This document shows positions 8,760 through 17,164 of a DNA stretch of 64,000 nt, piece by piece. The translations under genes and the position numbers were made by a program. The notes beneath the pieces are model-generated. The model had not been told where the DNA came from. It saw nothing but the letters and a program-made list of their open reading frames with translations, and did not search any database. Source of the stretch: Caldilineae bacterium (GTDB lineage Bacteria; Chloroflexota; Anaerolineae; JAAEKA01); the NCBI GenBank assembly GCA_020634555.1, contig JACKBK010000016.1, positions 4,460 through 68,459 on the forward strand, in the 5' to 3' direction. Positions within the stretch are counted from its first letter, which is position 1. The number at the start of each line of letters is the position of its first letter.

Positions 8760-9364
8760 GTCGATTCTCCTGAGGCAGCCGGGTCGCGCCTCTTGTCCAG
8801 AGCCAGCAGACGTCCTAGCGTTCGCAGTGCCCGGTGTTGCAGCGACTTGACCGCGCCTTCGGTCTTGCCCAGCCAGGCGGCAACCTCAGCGGTGCTCATC
8901 TCTTCGGCAAAGCGGCCGACGATGACCAGACGCTGGTCTTCGCTGAGCTGGTTGAGTGCTGTGCCCAACTGTTGGGCCGTCTCGTGCTGGACGGCCTGCT
9001 GATACGGATCCGGCCCGTTGACCGGGGCCGGCAGGTCGTCCGGCAGTTCCACCTGTTGCCATTTTCTGGAGCGATAGAAGTCGCTGACCAGATTGGCGGC
9101 GATGCGGTAGAGCCAGCCGCTGAAGACATTGGCCGGGTCTTTGCGGCTGAGTTTGAAGCTGCCGATGTGTTGGATCATCCGCACGAACACCTCGGTGGTC
9201 AGCTCGGCAGCCGCGTCCGGATCGCCGAGCCGCGTCAACAGGTAGCGATAAAGCCGGTCGCTGTAGAGGTCGTAGATCGCCTCGACGGCTGCCGGTTCAC
9301 CGCGCTGGCAACGGGGCACCAGAGCAAGGATTTGTTCGTCGGTGAGTCGTGGTTGCATGGCCAT
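8756..9364 (-). CDS. ECF-type RNA polymerase sigma factor
   Basis: A 202-residue sigma-70-family protein. Region 2 is seen at about residues 20-90 (AVEAIYDLYSDRLYRYLLTRLGD, FSGWLYRIAANLVSDFYRSRK) and region 4 at about 130-190 (LNQLSEDQRLVIVGRFAEEMSTAEVAAWLGKTEGAVKSLQHRALRTLGRLL). It has no region 1 or 3, as expected for the ECF group. It heads a four-gene operon with a DUF5667 protein and two exported proteins, so it probably directs expression of envelope or surface genes. A second ATG two codons in is an equal start choice; no clear ribosome binding site. Confidence 0.93.
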   Translation of the reverse strand: MAMQPRLTDEQILALVPRCQRGEPAAVEAIYDLYSDRLYRYLLTRLGDPDAAAELTTEVFVRMIQHIGSFKLSRKDPANVFSGWLYRIAANLVSDFYRSRKWQQVELPDDLPAPVNGPDPYQQAVQHETAQQLGTALNQLSEDQRLVIVGRFAEEMSTAEVAAWLGKTEGAVKSLQHRALRTLGRLLALDKRRDPAASGEST

Positions 9365-9456
9365 GCTCGCCGGAATAAACGGGGAGTGTGCAAAAAGGAT
9401 ACGGGTCGGGGGAAAATCGGTGTGCTGGTGAGGTGATTCAGTGGTGCGGTGGTGCA

Positions 9457-9539
9457 GATTTCGGAAGTCGTCGAGAAGGAATAGTGGCTGTCTTGGGCGT
9501 GAATTGATGTTTCAACCCTGAGTGGCGACTTCCGAAATC
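9457..9539. repeat. 83-bp inverted-repeat element, CTTCCGAA family copy 1
   Basis: GATTTCGGAAGTCG and its exact complement CGACTTCCGAAATC bound a 55-base centre. A related element of 85 bp lies at 45171-45255. Both sit between genes. The element occupies much of the gap between the ECF sigma gene start and the APH-like gene end. Confidence 0.65.
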
Positions 9540-9551
9540 CTTGCGTGGAGG

Positions 9552-10544
9552 CTATGGCAGCAAAGCCAGCGGATCAACGATCAGGTAAGGCGCGCCCTGT
9601 TCGATTCGCTCCTTGCGGCCGCGCATGAAGCGGGCAGCCCAGGGATCGGAGATGTTGTCCAGATCGAAGCTGCGATGGATCACCGCATAGAGGTCGATCT
9701 CGCGCAGTTTGAGGAAGTGCGGCAGCTCAGCCAGCCAGGCGGGGTCAAACGGGTATTCGCGGGTGTAACCACGTAGAAAATCGGGCATGAACTGGGCCGC
9801 AAACGCGTCCGGGTCGGGCTGGCCGGACGCCGCGTAGAAGAGAACCATCGCGATGTCGTACGCCGTCCAGCCATAACAGCAGTCATCGAAATCAAAGAAG
9901 GTGAACCGACCGTTGTCGTCTACGAAGAAGTTGCCGCCGTGTGCATCCTGGTGGATGAGGCAGTAGTCCCGGTCCCGCGGCAGCGTGGCCAGGTGTTGCT
10001 GCAATTCCCGATGGCGCTCGATGACAATTGATTCCGATGGCGGCAGCAAGACTTCGATCTCAAGCATGATCGGGTCGTCCCAATGTGGCCGTTGCCACGC
10101 CAGGTTGGACGGTGTGTAGGTTGAGGAAACCGCGTGCATGCGGCCGATGGTCTGCCCGTAGGTCTGCACGAACTCCGGTGTCCAGTCGGCACTTTGAGGC
10201 GGCCGGCCAAGCGCCCTGACAAAGGCTGTTGCCAGAAAATGCTCGCCTGCTCCGTCCTCGATCAGCTCGACCAGATTGCCGCGCGGGGAGGGCACGGCAC
10301 GCGCGACGCCTGCACCGCCGCCGGCCAGCGCGTTGATAAAATCAACCTCGCCGCGGATCAGATTCGGGCTGCGCCGCAGGCTGTGCCCAATGCGCAGAAT
10401 GTACGCGTTTCCGCCGCGGTCGAAGGAATACATGAAGCTTTCGAAGCCATCCAGGAGGTGGATCTGGCTTGCGGCGATGTCATACCGCTCCATCGCCGCG
10501 CGCAGCACAGCATCGCTGTAGCGTTCTTTGATGCGTCGTTCCAT
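9552..10544 (-). CDS. APH/homoserine-kinase-type phosphotransferase
   Basis: A 330-residue protein of the aminoglycoside phosphotransferase (protein-kinase-like) fold. The catalytic loop is CLIHQDAHGGN (Asp200, Asn205) and the metal-binding DFG-like motif is FFDFDD (about 217-221). The N-lobe GFESFMYSFDRGGNAYILRIGHS matches the SrkA/YihE and homoserine kinase II group rather than true resistance enzymes. The substrate cannot be read from sequence; small-molecule or protein phosphorylation are both possible. It is monocistronic, convergent with nothing close, and divergent from the P450 gene. Confidence 0.8.
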   Translation of the reverse strand: MERRIKERYSDAVLRAAMERYDIAASQIHLLDGFESFMYSFDRGGNAYILRIGHSLRRSPNLIRGEVDFINALAGGGAGVARAVPSPRGNLVELIEDGAGEHFLATAFVRALGRPPQSADWTPEFVQTYGQTIGRMHAVSSTYTPSNLAWQRPHWDDPIMLEIEVLLPPSESIVIERHRELQQHLATLPRDRDYCLIHQDAHGGNFFVDDNGRFTFFDFDDCCYGWTAYDIAMVLFYAASGQPDPDAFAAQFMPDFLRGYTREYPFDPAWLAELPHFLKLREIDLYAVIHRSFDLDNISDPWAARFMRGRKERIEQGAPYLIVDPLALLP

Positions 10545-10615
10545 GGGCAGCAGTTTACCATACGAGGGAGGACCTGGCGAACCAACCTTGGATGCGGCAA
10601 TTGTGTTTTTTCTTC

Positions 10616-10644
10616 TTGCAGGCTTTTGTTCAAAAAGCTACAAT
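10616..10644 (+). promoter_or_regulatory. Predicted promoter of the cytochrome P450 gene
   Basis: TTGCAG and TACAAT are 17 bases apart; the leader to the ATG would be about 18 bases and contains GGAGG at 10655-10659. Confidence 0.6.
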
Positions 10645-10668
10645 GGAGACAATCGGAGGTAATCGACC

Positions 10669-12039
10669 ATGACAACTATCAACGGCAACAAGCCCCGTAA
10701 CGACCTCTACAGCCCCGGCGTTCCTGAGTTGATCGGCCAGATGCGCAGCAAGGGCCAGTTGCAGTTCTTTATGGACGTGTGGCAGGACTACGGCGACCTG
10801 GCGCATATGAAGTTCGGATCGCAGGAAATGTTCCTGGTGGTGCATCCCGATGCGGTGCGCCACGTCACCGTCAGCAACAGCGCCAACTACGACAAGCTGG
10901 AGAGCTACGATGGCGTGCGCGAGCTGCTGCTGGGCGACGGACTGGTTGCCAGCCGCGGCGACCTGTGGCGCAGGCAACGGCGGCTGATGGCGCCTTTCTT
11001 TACGCCGCGCGCTATCGAACAGTATTTGCCGGTCTTCATTGCCGACACACAGGCAATGATCGACCGCTGGAACGGATTGAGCGCGGAGGACCAGCCCATC
11101 GAGATGGGCGACGAGATGATGCTTCTGACCGCGGCCGTCATCCTGCATACCATGTTCAGCACCGAGTCCAGCGATGACATGCTGGAGATGAAGGCAGCGG
11201 TTGAAACGATGATCCGCTACACGGCCAGCGGGCAGCAGAATCCGATCAAACTGCCGCGGTGGATGCCTACTCCCGCCAATCGTCGCTATTTCAAAGCGCG
11301 CGAGCTGGTACACACCTACATCGACACACTGTTGACTCAGCGGCGCTCGATACCGGAGGATCAATGGCCTGACGACCTGTTGAGCAAGATGATGCTGACC
11401 CGTGATGTTGACACCGGGGAGGCGATGTCGGACAGCCTGCTGCGGGACGAGTCGATCACGATTTTCTTTGCCGGCCACGAGACGACCGCACGCACGCTGA
11501 CCTTCATGTTTTATGCGTTGTCCCAGAATCCACAGGTGGAGCGGCGCATGGTTGACGAGATCACCGGTGTACTCGGCGACCGCCAACCCACCGCGGATGA
11601 CCTCAAACGACTGCCTTACACGCTGCAGGTGGTCAAGGAGACGCTGCGACTTTATCCCGCCGCGCCCCTCTATGCCCGTGATGTGGTGGCAGATGATGAG
11701 ATCAATGGTGTGTTTATTCCTGGCGGCGTGCGCGTCATGCCCTTCCCCTACGCCACCCATCGCCACCCTGACTTCTGGCCCGATCCTGAGCGCTTCGATC
11801 CCGACCGCTGGACGCCGGAAGCTGAGGCGGCTCGCAATCCGTACGCGTTCCATCCCTTCGCGGCCGGTAAGCGGATCTGCCTCGGCAACAATTTCTCCCT
11901 GCTGGAATCGCACGTCATCGCTGCCATGCTGGTTCCCCGCTTCCAGCTTCGTCTGGCGCCCGGCCACCAGCCCCAAGTTGCGATGGCCGGTACGATCACG
12001 TCGAAGAACGGGATGCCGATGTTGGTGGAAAGACGCTGA
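10669..12039 (+). CDS. Cytochrome P450
   Basis: A full-length 456-residue P450. The I-helix oxygen-activating motif is AGHETT (268-273), the ExxR motif is ETLR (324-327), and the haem loop is PFAAGKRICLG with the thiolate ligand Cys404. There is no N-terminal membrane anchor, so it is soluble, like CYP102- and CYP110-type bacterial enzymes that act on fatty acids or terpenoids. No ferredoxin or reductase gene is adjacent; electrons must come from elsewhere. GGAGG lies nine bases before the ATG. Its stop codon directly abuts the stop of the convergent downstream gene. Confidence 0.95.
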   Translation: MTTINGNKPRNDLYSPGVPELIGQMRSKGQLQFFMDVWQDYGDLAHMKFGSQEMFLVVHPDAVRHVTVSNSANYDKLESYDGVRELLLGDGLVASRGDLWRRQRRLMAPFFTPRAIEQYLPVFIADTQAMIDRWNGLSAEDQPIEMGDEMMLLTAAVILHTMFSTESSDDMLEMKAAVETMIRYTASGQQNPIKLPRWMPTPANRRYFKARELVHTYIDTLLTQRRSIPEDQWPDDLLSKMMLTRDVDTGEAMSDSLLRDESITIFFAGHETTARTLTFMFYALSQNPQVERRMVDEITGVLGDRQPTADDLKRLPYTLQVVKETLRLYPAAPLYARDVVADDEINGVFIPGGVRVMPFPYATHRHPDFWPDPERFDPDRWTPEAEAARNPYAFHPFAAGKRICLGNNFSLLESHVIAAMLVPRFQLRLAPGHQPQVAMAGTITSKNGMPMLVERR

Positions 12040-13662
12040 TCACGACCCCAGAAAATAGCGCAGCATGATGCCATGTACAATCTGCTCGATGGGCGCCTTG
12101 TCGTCGGTCAGAATCGCGCCGGTGGTGTCCGCGTGGCGGGCGGTGACTATCGCCTTGCCGGCCATTTCGGATAGCAGCGGCTGAACAGCCGGGTCCAGCG
12201 CCGCCGCGTTGGCCAGAAAATCGTCCAGCGTCGTAGGTTGCATCGTGGCCACTACCAGCGAGTTGCCCAGGCTCCAGCCTTCGGTCGACTCGTCTACGAC
12301 ATAGACTGAAGGGAAGACCTGGCCCATGGTCGCGGCCAGCGCGTTCACAAGACTGTAGTCGTCGCGGCTGCGGGCCGCGTTGACTGCCACCACACCGTCT
12401 GCAGCCAGGTGGTCGCGCACGATCTCGAAGAACTCCACCGTGGCAAGCTGGAAGGGAATGTAAGGCGGGCGATAGGCGTCGATCGCGATGACCGAGTAGC
12501 GACGATCGGGCGGCTGCGCGGCCAACCAACTGCGGCCGTCCGCTGCCACCGCGTTGACGTTGGGGTAGTCGTCCAGGTGAAAATAACTGCGGGCCGCGGC
12601 GATGATCTCCGGGTCCAGTTCGGCTCCGTCAATCGGGATCGGCCCGTAGACATCGGTGTACAACTGCGCCACCGTCCCGCCCGCCAACCCGACGAGATAC
12701 ATGCTCCCAACGTCTCCGGTTGCATTACCTTTTTTTCCGTCGTTTCCCTGATTTCCCTCCGCAAACAACGGCGCCACCAAAAAATAGTCCCAGATCCCCT
12801 CGCTCAACGCCGACTGCGGATGATACACCGAGTGCAACCCGATCCCCTCGTTGAGCTTCAGCCACGTCTCCGGCCCGCGCTGGACGACCTGATAATAGTT
12901 GTAGAGCGATTCTCCCTCGTGCAGCAGGCCCGCTTCCGGCTTGACCGCGCCCTGCCCGCTGACCCAGGTCAATCCCAGCAGCGCGGGGAGTAACAGCGCG
13001 GCTGGGGCTGCCGACCTGCCACGCTCCAGCAGCAGCCCAATCAGCGCCACCACGGCCAGCGCGCCGGCAAGCAGTTCAAAGGTCAGCCGGGCGCCGATAG
13101 CCGGGATCAACACCAACACCGGCACAAAGGTGCCCAGCAGGCTGCCCAGTGTGCTCAGCGCGTAGAGCCGGCCGGCTACCTGCCCGCTGCTGTTGACGTC
13201 TGACACCGCCAGGCGGATGGCAAAGGGCGAGACGATTCCCAGCAGCAGCGTCGGCAGGCTGAACAGCAACAGAATCGCGACGGCCGAGCCGATCAGCAGG
13301 CCGGCGCTGAAGTTCTCCAGGTTGAGTGAGCTGAGCGCTGCTCGCTGTAGGATCGGGCGCGACGCAACCGGGATCAGCGCCACCAGCAGCGCGGCTGCCA
13401 GGGCAATCCAGTAGAGCAGCGCCGCTTGCGGCCGGCGATCGGCGATCCGTCCGCCCAGCCAGTAGCCGATGCTCAGCCACGCCAGCACCAGACCGATCAA
13501 CGCTGCCCAGACCAGAATCGAGTTGCCGAACCAGGGGTCCAACAGCCGCGCCGCAGTCAGCTCTACACCCAGCGTCACGAAGCCGGCCGTGAAAACCAGC
13601 ACGTTGAGAAAGCGCGGGTGAGAAACGATGGACTGGGAAACGATTTGTGTTTTGTTGGTCAT
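12040..13662 (-). CDS. Membrane-bound spermidine-synthase-like protein
   Basis: A 540-residue protein. Residues about 15-230 hold seven or so membrane helices (FTAGFVTLGVELTAARLL is the usual start of this family) and about 300-520 hold a spermidine-synthase-like Rossmann domain, with the SAM-binding stretch MYLVGLAGGTVAQLY and acidic motif GAELDPEII, then AIDAYRPPYIPF. Such fused proteins are common and mostly uncharacterised; true spermidine synthase activity is unproven. Promoter boxes lie over an earlier ATG at 13716, so the ATG at 13662 is taken. A polypurine tract inserts GNQGNDGKKGN just before the SAM motif. Convergent with the P450 gene with no spacing. Confidence 0.8.
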   Translation of the reverse strand: MTNKTQIVSQSIVSHPRFLNVLVFTAGFVTLGVELTAARLLDPWFGNSILVWAALIGLVLAWLSIGYWLGGRIADRRPQAALLYWIALAAALLVALIPVASRPILQRAALSSLNLENFSAGLLIGSAVAILLLFSLPTLLLGIVSPFAIRLAVSDVNSSGQVAGRLYALSTLGSLLGTFVPVLVLIPAIGARLTFELLAGALAVVALIGLLLERGRSAAPAALLLPALLGLTWVSGQGAVKPEAGLLHEGESLYNYYQVVQRGPETWLKLNEGIGLHSVYHPQSALSEGIWDYFLVAPLFAEGNQGNDGKKGNATGDVGSMYLVGLAGGTVAQLYTDVYGPIPIDGAELDPEIIAAARSYFHLDDYPNVNAVAADGRSWLAAQPPDRRYSVIAIDAYRPPYIPFQLATVEFFEIVRDHLAADGVVAVNAARSRDDYSLVNALAATMGQVFPSVYVVDESTEGWSLGNSLVVATMQPTTLDDFLANAAALDPAVQPLLSEMAGKAIVTARHADTTGAILTDDKAPIEQIVHGIMLRYFLGS

Positions 13663-13697
13663 TGCGGACGACGCTGCGTGAAGTGTGAAGCCTGACG

Positions 13698-13726
13698 AGT
13701 GTAGCATAGCGACCAACCACCGTCAA
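13698..13726 (-). promoter_or_regulatory. Predicted promoter of the spermidine-synthase-like gene
   Basis: On the minus strand TTGACG and TACACT are 17 bases apart, giving a leader of about 29 bases to the ATG at 13662. Confidence 0.6.
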
Positions 13727-13925
13727 AGCCTGTCGCCCTCGTTCCCCGGCCGCGCATTGGACTCCATCGCCCACGCACGGTAAAATACCGTCCGTTCTGA
13801 TGCGAAACGTATCTGTTGGCGCTTCGGGAGTTGGTGGGAAGCGGCGCGCTGCGTATGGCGTATTGCATACTCAATGCCGCCTCGTCTTGAAGATAAAAAT
13901 CCGGTAACTGCTCATTCTACAGAAC

Positions 13926-13997
13926 GTTGTCATTCCCGCGAAGACGGGAAACTATACCTTGCAAACCTGGAGTCACGCCTGTACGGAATGACGGGTT
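13926..13997. repeat. REP-like cattcccgc element before the C25 peptidase gene
   Basis: GTCATTCCCGCGAAGACGGGAA and, 40 bases on, a degenerate partner GTACGGAATGACGGG form an imperfect palindrome of the widespread cattcccgc class. Similar copies are at 42873 and 63905. The 363-base gap between divergent genes holds the minus-strand promoter, a gcgtattgcatact stutter near 13855-13875, and this repeat. It also creates a false N-terminal extension of the next gene. Confidence 0.6.
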
Positions 13998-14025
13998 AGC
14001 AGTTACTACATCCGAGGAGTATGAC

Positions 14026-17000
14026 ATGTTGCGAACTATACTACCGCGTGTTGGCGCACTGCTTGTTGTTGTACTAGGAATCTTACCCGGCGCACCGGTC
14101 CTGGCTGCCGGTACCGGCAACCAGGGACCAGACCTTGGCGGGTTGGTCGTTCAGCCGCTGGACGATGGCGTCACGTTGCACCTGGCAACACCAGACTATC
14201 GGTTGCAGGATGTTGAGCGAGATGGCCAGATGTACCAGGAGATCGCACTGGACGCCGAGGACTGGTGGCCGGTAGGCGAACCCGGTTCACCGCAGTTGCC
14301 GGAGCGCAGCGTGATGTTGGCTGTGCCGCCGAGCGGGCAGGTCATCGTCGAAAGCGTCGAAAGCGGCAACGCCGCGGCTGTGTCCGGCGTTTCCTTGCAG
14401 CCCGCGCCGAATGTCACCCTGGTTGACGACGCCTTGCAAAGCCACTGGTCTGCCAATCGGGCAGCCTATGCCGTCGATGCGTGGCAGCCAGCCAGCACTG
14501 TTGAGATCGTCGAGGAGGGCTGGCTGCGCGGCGTTCGTTTCGTGCGCGTGGCGCTGCGGCCTTTTCAGGTCAACCCGGCCCAAAACAGCCTGCGCGTCAA
14601 CGAGAGCCTGACAGTGCATCTTCGTTTCGAACAGCCGGTGAACGAGCATCCCGCTTCGGCGGACCCACTCTACGCGCCGGTGTTCCAGTCAACATTCGCC
14701 AACTACAGCCAGGCGGCCCAGTGGCAGACCGCGCCGGACAGACTGGAACGCCAGCCGCTCGTCGGTGAACCCTGGCTAAAAGTGACAACCGATCACGATG
14801 GGCTGTACCGGGTTACCTATAACGACTTTCTGGCGGCCGGCTATACACCTGCAACGCTCGCGACCATCGTTCCCGCCAGCTTCCGACTCCTGGACGAGGG
14901 CATTGAGCAAGCCATCTTTGTGAACGGCCAGGCCAACGGTGTGTTCGACCCCGGCGACTATGTGCTCTTCTATGCGAGACGCAACCAGGCGCCCCACAGC
15001 AACGACAACAACGTCTACTGGTTGACCTGGGGCGGGGCCAACGGCCTGCGCATGGCCACGCAAAACGTGACAGCGGGCAGCGCTCCCTTCGCCACCACAT
15101 TGCTGACCACTGCCCACGCCGAGGAGAATCTGGAATACCGCGCCCAGCGCCCCTTTACTAACTGGCTGCAGCCGGCATTGTACGACCATTGGTATTGGAG
15201 TTATCTCTCGACCAGCATGACCGTAACGCTGGACGATCTGAACGTCGATACTGATTCCACGGTTGCGCCGGTGGCATCGGTCTGGCTGGCGGGGAACAAG
15301 GAGCTGTCGAGTGACTACGCGTTGTCGCTGCAACTGAATGACCAACCACAAGTGACGATGAGTTGGAGCGGCCAGCAGGTGCTCAGCGGCCAGCAGGCGT
15401 TGCCCGCAGGCGTGCTGGTCAATGGAACTAACCAGATTGTCATTGAGCCAATCAACATCTACGGTCAGTCAAACGACAACTGGACTATGTGGTTTAACTG
15501 GCTGGATTTGACCTATCCCTACAGCGGCGTCTATCTGAAGGACGCGGTGTTTAACAATCCGGATGCCGGGACATGGCGCTATCAAATCACGCAGGCGCCA
15601 TCGGCCACGCCGTGGATTCTCAACATCGCCAATCCGGCGTCTCCCAAGCTGCTGACCAACGTCAGTTCAACGGGTTCAAGCGGAACATACACGCTGACCT
15701 GGCAGCAAGCCACCACAGCCAGCGACCGCTTCGTCGTGGTTCCTGACAGCACTGTGCGTTCACCACAGGCCGTCGAGACCTACAACGATGCTGGCCTGCT
15801 CGACACCGATCAACAGGTGGACTACTTGTTCATCGGCCATGCCAGCCTGCTGCCGACGATCCAGCCACTGGTGGATGCGCGTGTCGCCGATGGATACTCG
15901 GTCAAAGTGGTCGACGTGCAGGATGTGTACGACGACTTCTCCGACGGTTCGCTCTCGGCTGAGGCCATCAAGGACTATCTCACTTACGTCTACACCAGCT
16001 ATCAGTGGCCCGCGCCGGCCTTTGTGCTGCTGGTTGGAGACGGCACTGTTGACCCGCGCAACTATCAATTCGGCCTCTACGGACACCAGAATCTGGTGCC
16101 GCCCTACGTTGGCGGCTACGATGCGTGGGGCGGTGTGTCGATCTCCGACAACGCGATGACGTTCATCCAGGGTGACGACCTGCTGGGCGAGATGATCATC
16201 AGCCGGCTGCCGGTCAACTCGCCGGCCGAGGCGCAGGTAGTTGTGGACAAGATACTGAACTACACCGCCGACTTCCCGCCCGACCGGGCCACAAGCACGC
16301 TCTGGATAGCAGACAACCCTGACAACGACAATCCTCTGTACGGCACGCAGTTCCACATGGCGGCCGACGAGACGATCGCTGAACTGGCTCCTGGTCTCAC
16401 GTTTGACAAGATGTACTACTGCAACCCCGCCGTCAACAACTGTCCGCCCGACCCGTCCTATTATACCGACGTGGAGGCGGCGCGGGATGCCATCAAGGCC
16501 AAGATCTCCCAGGGGCACTCGTTGCTGTACTTCACCGGCCACGGCAGCTATACCACCTGGGCACACGAACTGCTCTTCCGCAGCTACCCGAACTGGGTCG
16601 ATCCTCTTTCCAACGGCCCTGCGTTGCCGTTCCTGCTGATTTCCTCCTGCACAAATGGCTTTTTTGCCGACGCGCGCTACAACGCCATCGATGAAGTGCT
16701 GCTGCGCACCAGCGACAAGGGTACAATCGGCGGCTTCACAGGCGTGACCTTTGATACACTGCCGGCGCAGACGCATCTGCTCAAGGAGTTTGTCCATGTG
16801 GCGATGCAAGAAGGGATGACGCAGGTCGGCGTCGCGGCGGCTGTTGCCCGGGGGCGATCCTATGCTGAGTTGCCCTACCCGGAAAACCAGCGTGTCGCGG
16901 TCGGCCACGGGTTGAGCGGCGATCCGGCGCTGGTGCTCGTCCAGCCACCACCGTGCGCCGAGGGCGACCTGGACTGCGACGGCGACATCGACATCGTCGA

Positions 17001-17139
17001 CGTGCAGCGGGTCGCGGCAGCCTGGAACACCCAGGCATGGGGTTCCGGCTACAACCCGCGCGCCGACCTGGTTCCCAACGGCCGCATCGAGGTTGACGAC
17101 ATCCAGGCAGCCGCAGAACTCTGGCAAACGCTGCCGTAA
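14026..17139 (+). CDS. Secreted C25 (gingipain-like) cysteine peptidase with dockerin-like tail
   Basis: A 1037-residue exported protein. Residues 1-28 are a signal peptide (LLVVVLGILPGAPVLAA). Residues about 100-600 are beta-rich and precede a caspase-fold C25 peptidase domain (about 600-960) that starts VDYLFIGHASLLPTIQPLV. The catalytic pair is His839 in YFTGHGSY and Cys875 in LISSCTNGFF, as in gingipains. Residues about 980-1035 hold two calcium-loop-like segments, GDLDCDGDIDIVDVQ and ADLVPNGRIEVDDIQ, the pattern of a type I dockerin, which may anchor it to a cohesin protein. GAGGAG lies just before the ATG. No C-terminal type IX signal was seen. Probable role: extracellular protein degradation or processing. 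Confidence 0.88.
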   Translation: MLRTILPRVGALLVVVLGILPGAPVLAAGTGNQGPDLGGLVVQPLDDGVTLHLATPDYRLQDVERDGQMYQEIALDAEDWWPVGEPGSPQLPERSVMLAVPPSGQVIVESVESGNAAAVSGVSLQPAPNVTLVDDALQSHWSANRAAYAVDAWQPASTVEIVEEGWLRGVRFVRVALRPFQVNPAQNSLRVNESLTVHLRFEQPVNEHPASADPLYAPVFQSTFANYSQAAQWQTAPDRLERQPLVGEPWLKVTTDHDGLYRVTYNDFLAAGYTPATLATIVPASFRLLDEGIEQAIFVNGQANGVFDPGDYVLFYARRNQAPHSNDNNVYWLTWGGANGLRMATQNVTAGSAPFATTLLTTAHAEENLEYRAQRPFTNWLQPALYDHWYWSYLSTSMTVTLDDLNVDTDSTVAPVASVWLAGNKELSSDYALSLQLNDQPQVTMSWSGQQVLSGQQALPAGVLVNGTNQIVIEPINIYGQSNDNWTMWFNWLDLTYPYSGVYLKDAVFNNPDAGTWRYQITQAPSATPWILNIANPASPKLLTNVSSTGSSGTYTLTWQQATTASDRFVVVPDSTVRSPQAVETYNDAGLLDTDQQVDYLFIGHASLLPTIQPLVDARVADGYSVKVVDVQDVYDDFSDGSLSAEAIKDYLTYVYTSYQWPAPAFVLLVGDGTVDPRNYQFGLYGHQNLVPPYVGGYDAWGGVSISDNAMTFIQGDDLLGEMIISRLPVNSPAEAQVVVDKILNYTADFPPDRATSTLWIADNPDNDNPLYGTQFHMAADETIAELAPGLTFDKMYYCNPAVNNCPPDPSYYTDVEAARDAIKAKISQGHSLLYFTGHGSYTTWAHELLFRSYPNWVDPLSNGPALPFLLISSCTNGFFADARYNAIDEVLLRTSDKGTIGGFTGVTFDTLPAQTHLLKEFVHVAMQEGMTQVGVAAAVARGRSYAELPYPENQRVAVGHGLSGDPALVLVQPPPCAEGDLDCDGDIDIVDVQRVAAAWNTQAWGSGYNPRADLVPNGRIEVDDIQAAAELWQTLP

Positions 17140-17164
17140 AGCCGCCAGCACGGATCATCGCACC

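Noticed and set aside
10630..11976. Long minus-strand open frame opposite the P450
   Set aside because: The plus strand encodes a complete P450 with all motifs; the reverse product is His/Gln/Val-rich with no family pattern.
13927..14025. N-terminal extension of the C25 peptidase (MSFPRRRE start)
   Set aside because: This is translated cattcccgc repeat; the ATG at 14026 has GAGGAG and starts a signal peptide.
15760..17151. Minus-strand open frame opposite the C25 peptidase
   Set aside because: Shadow of a gene with intact catalytic residues.
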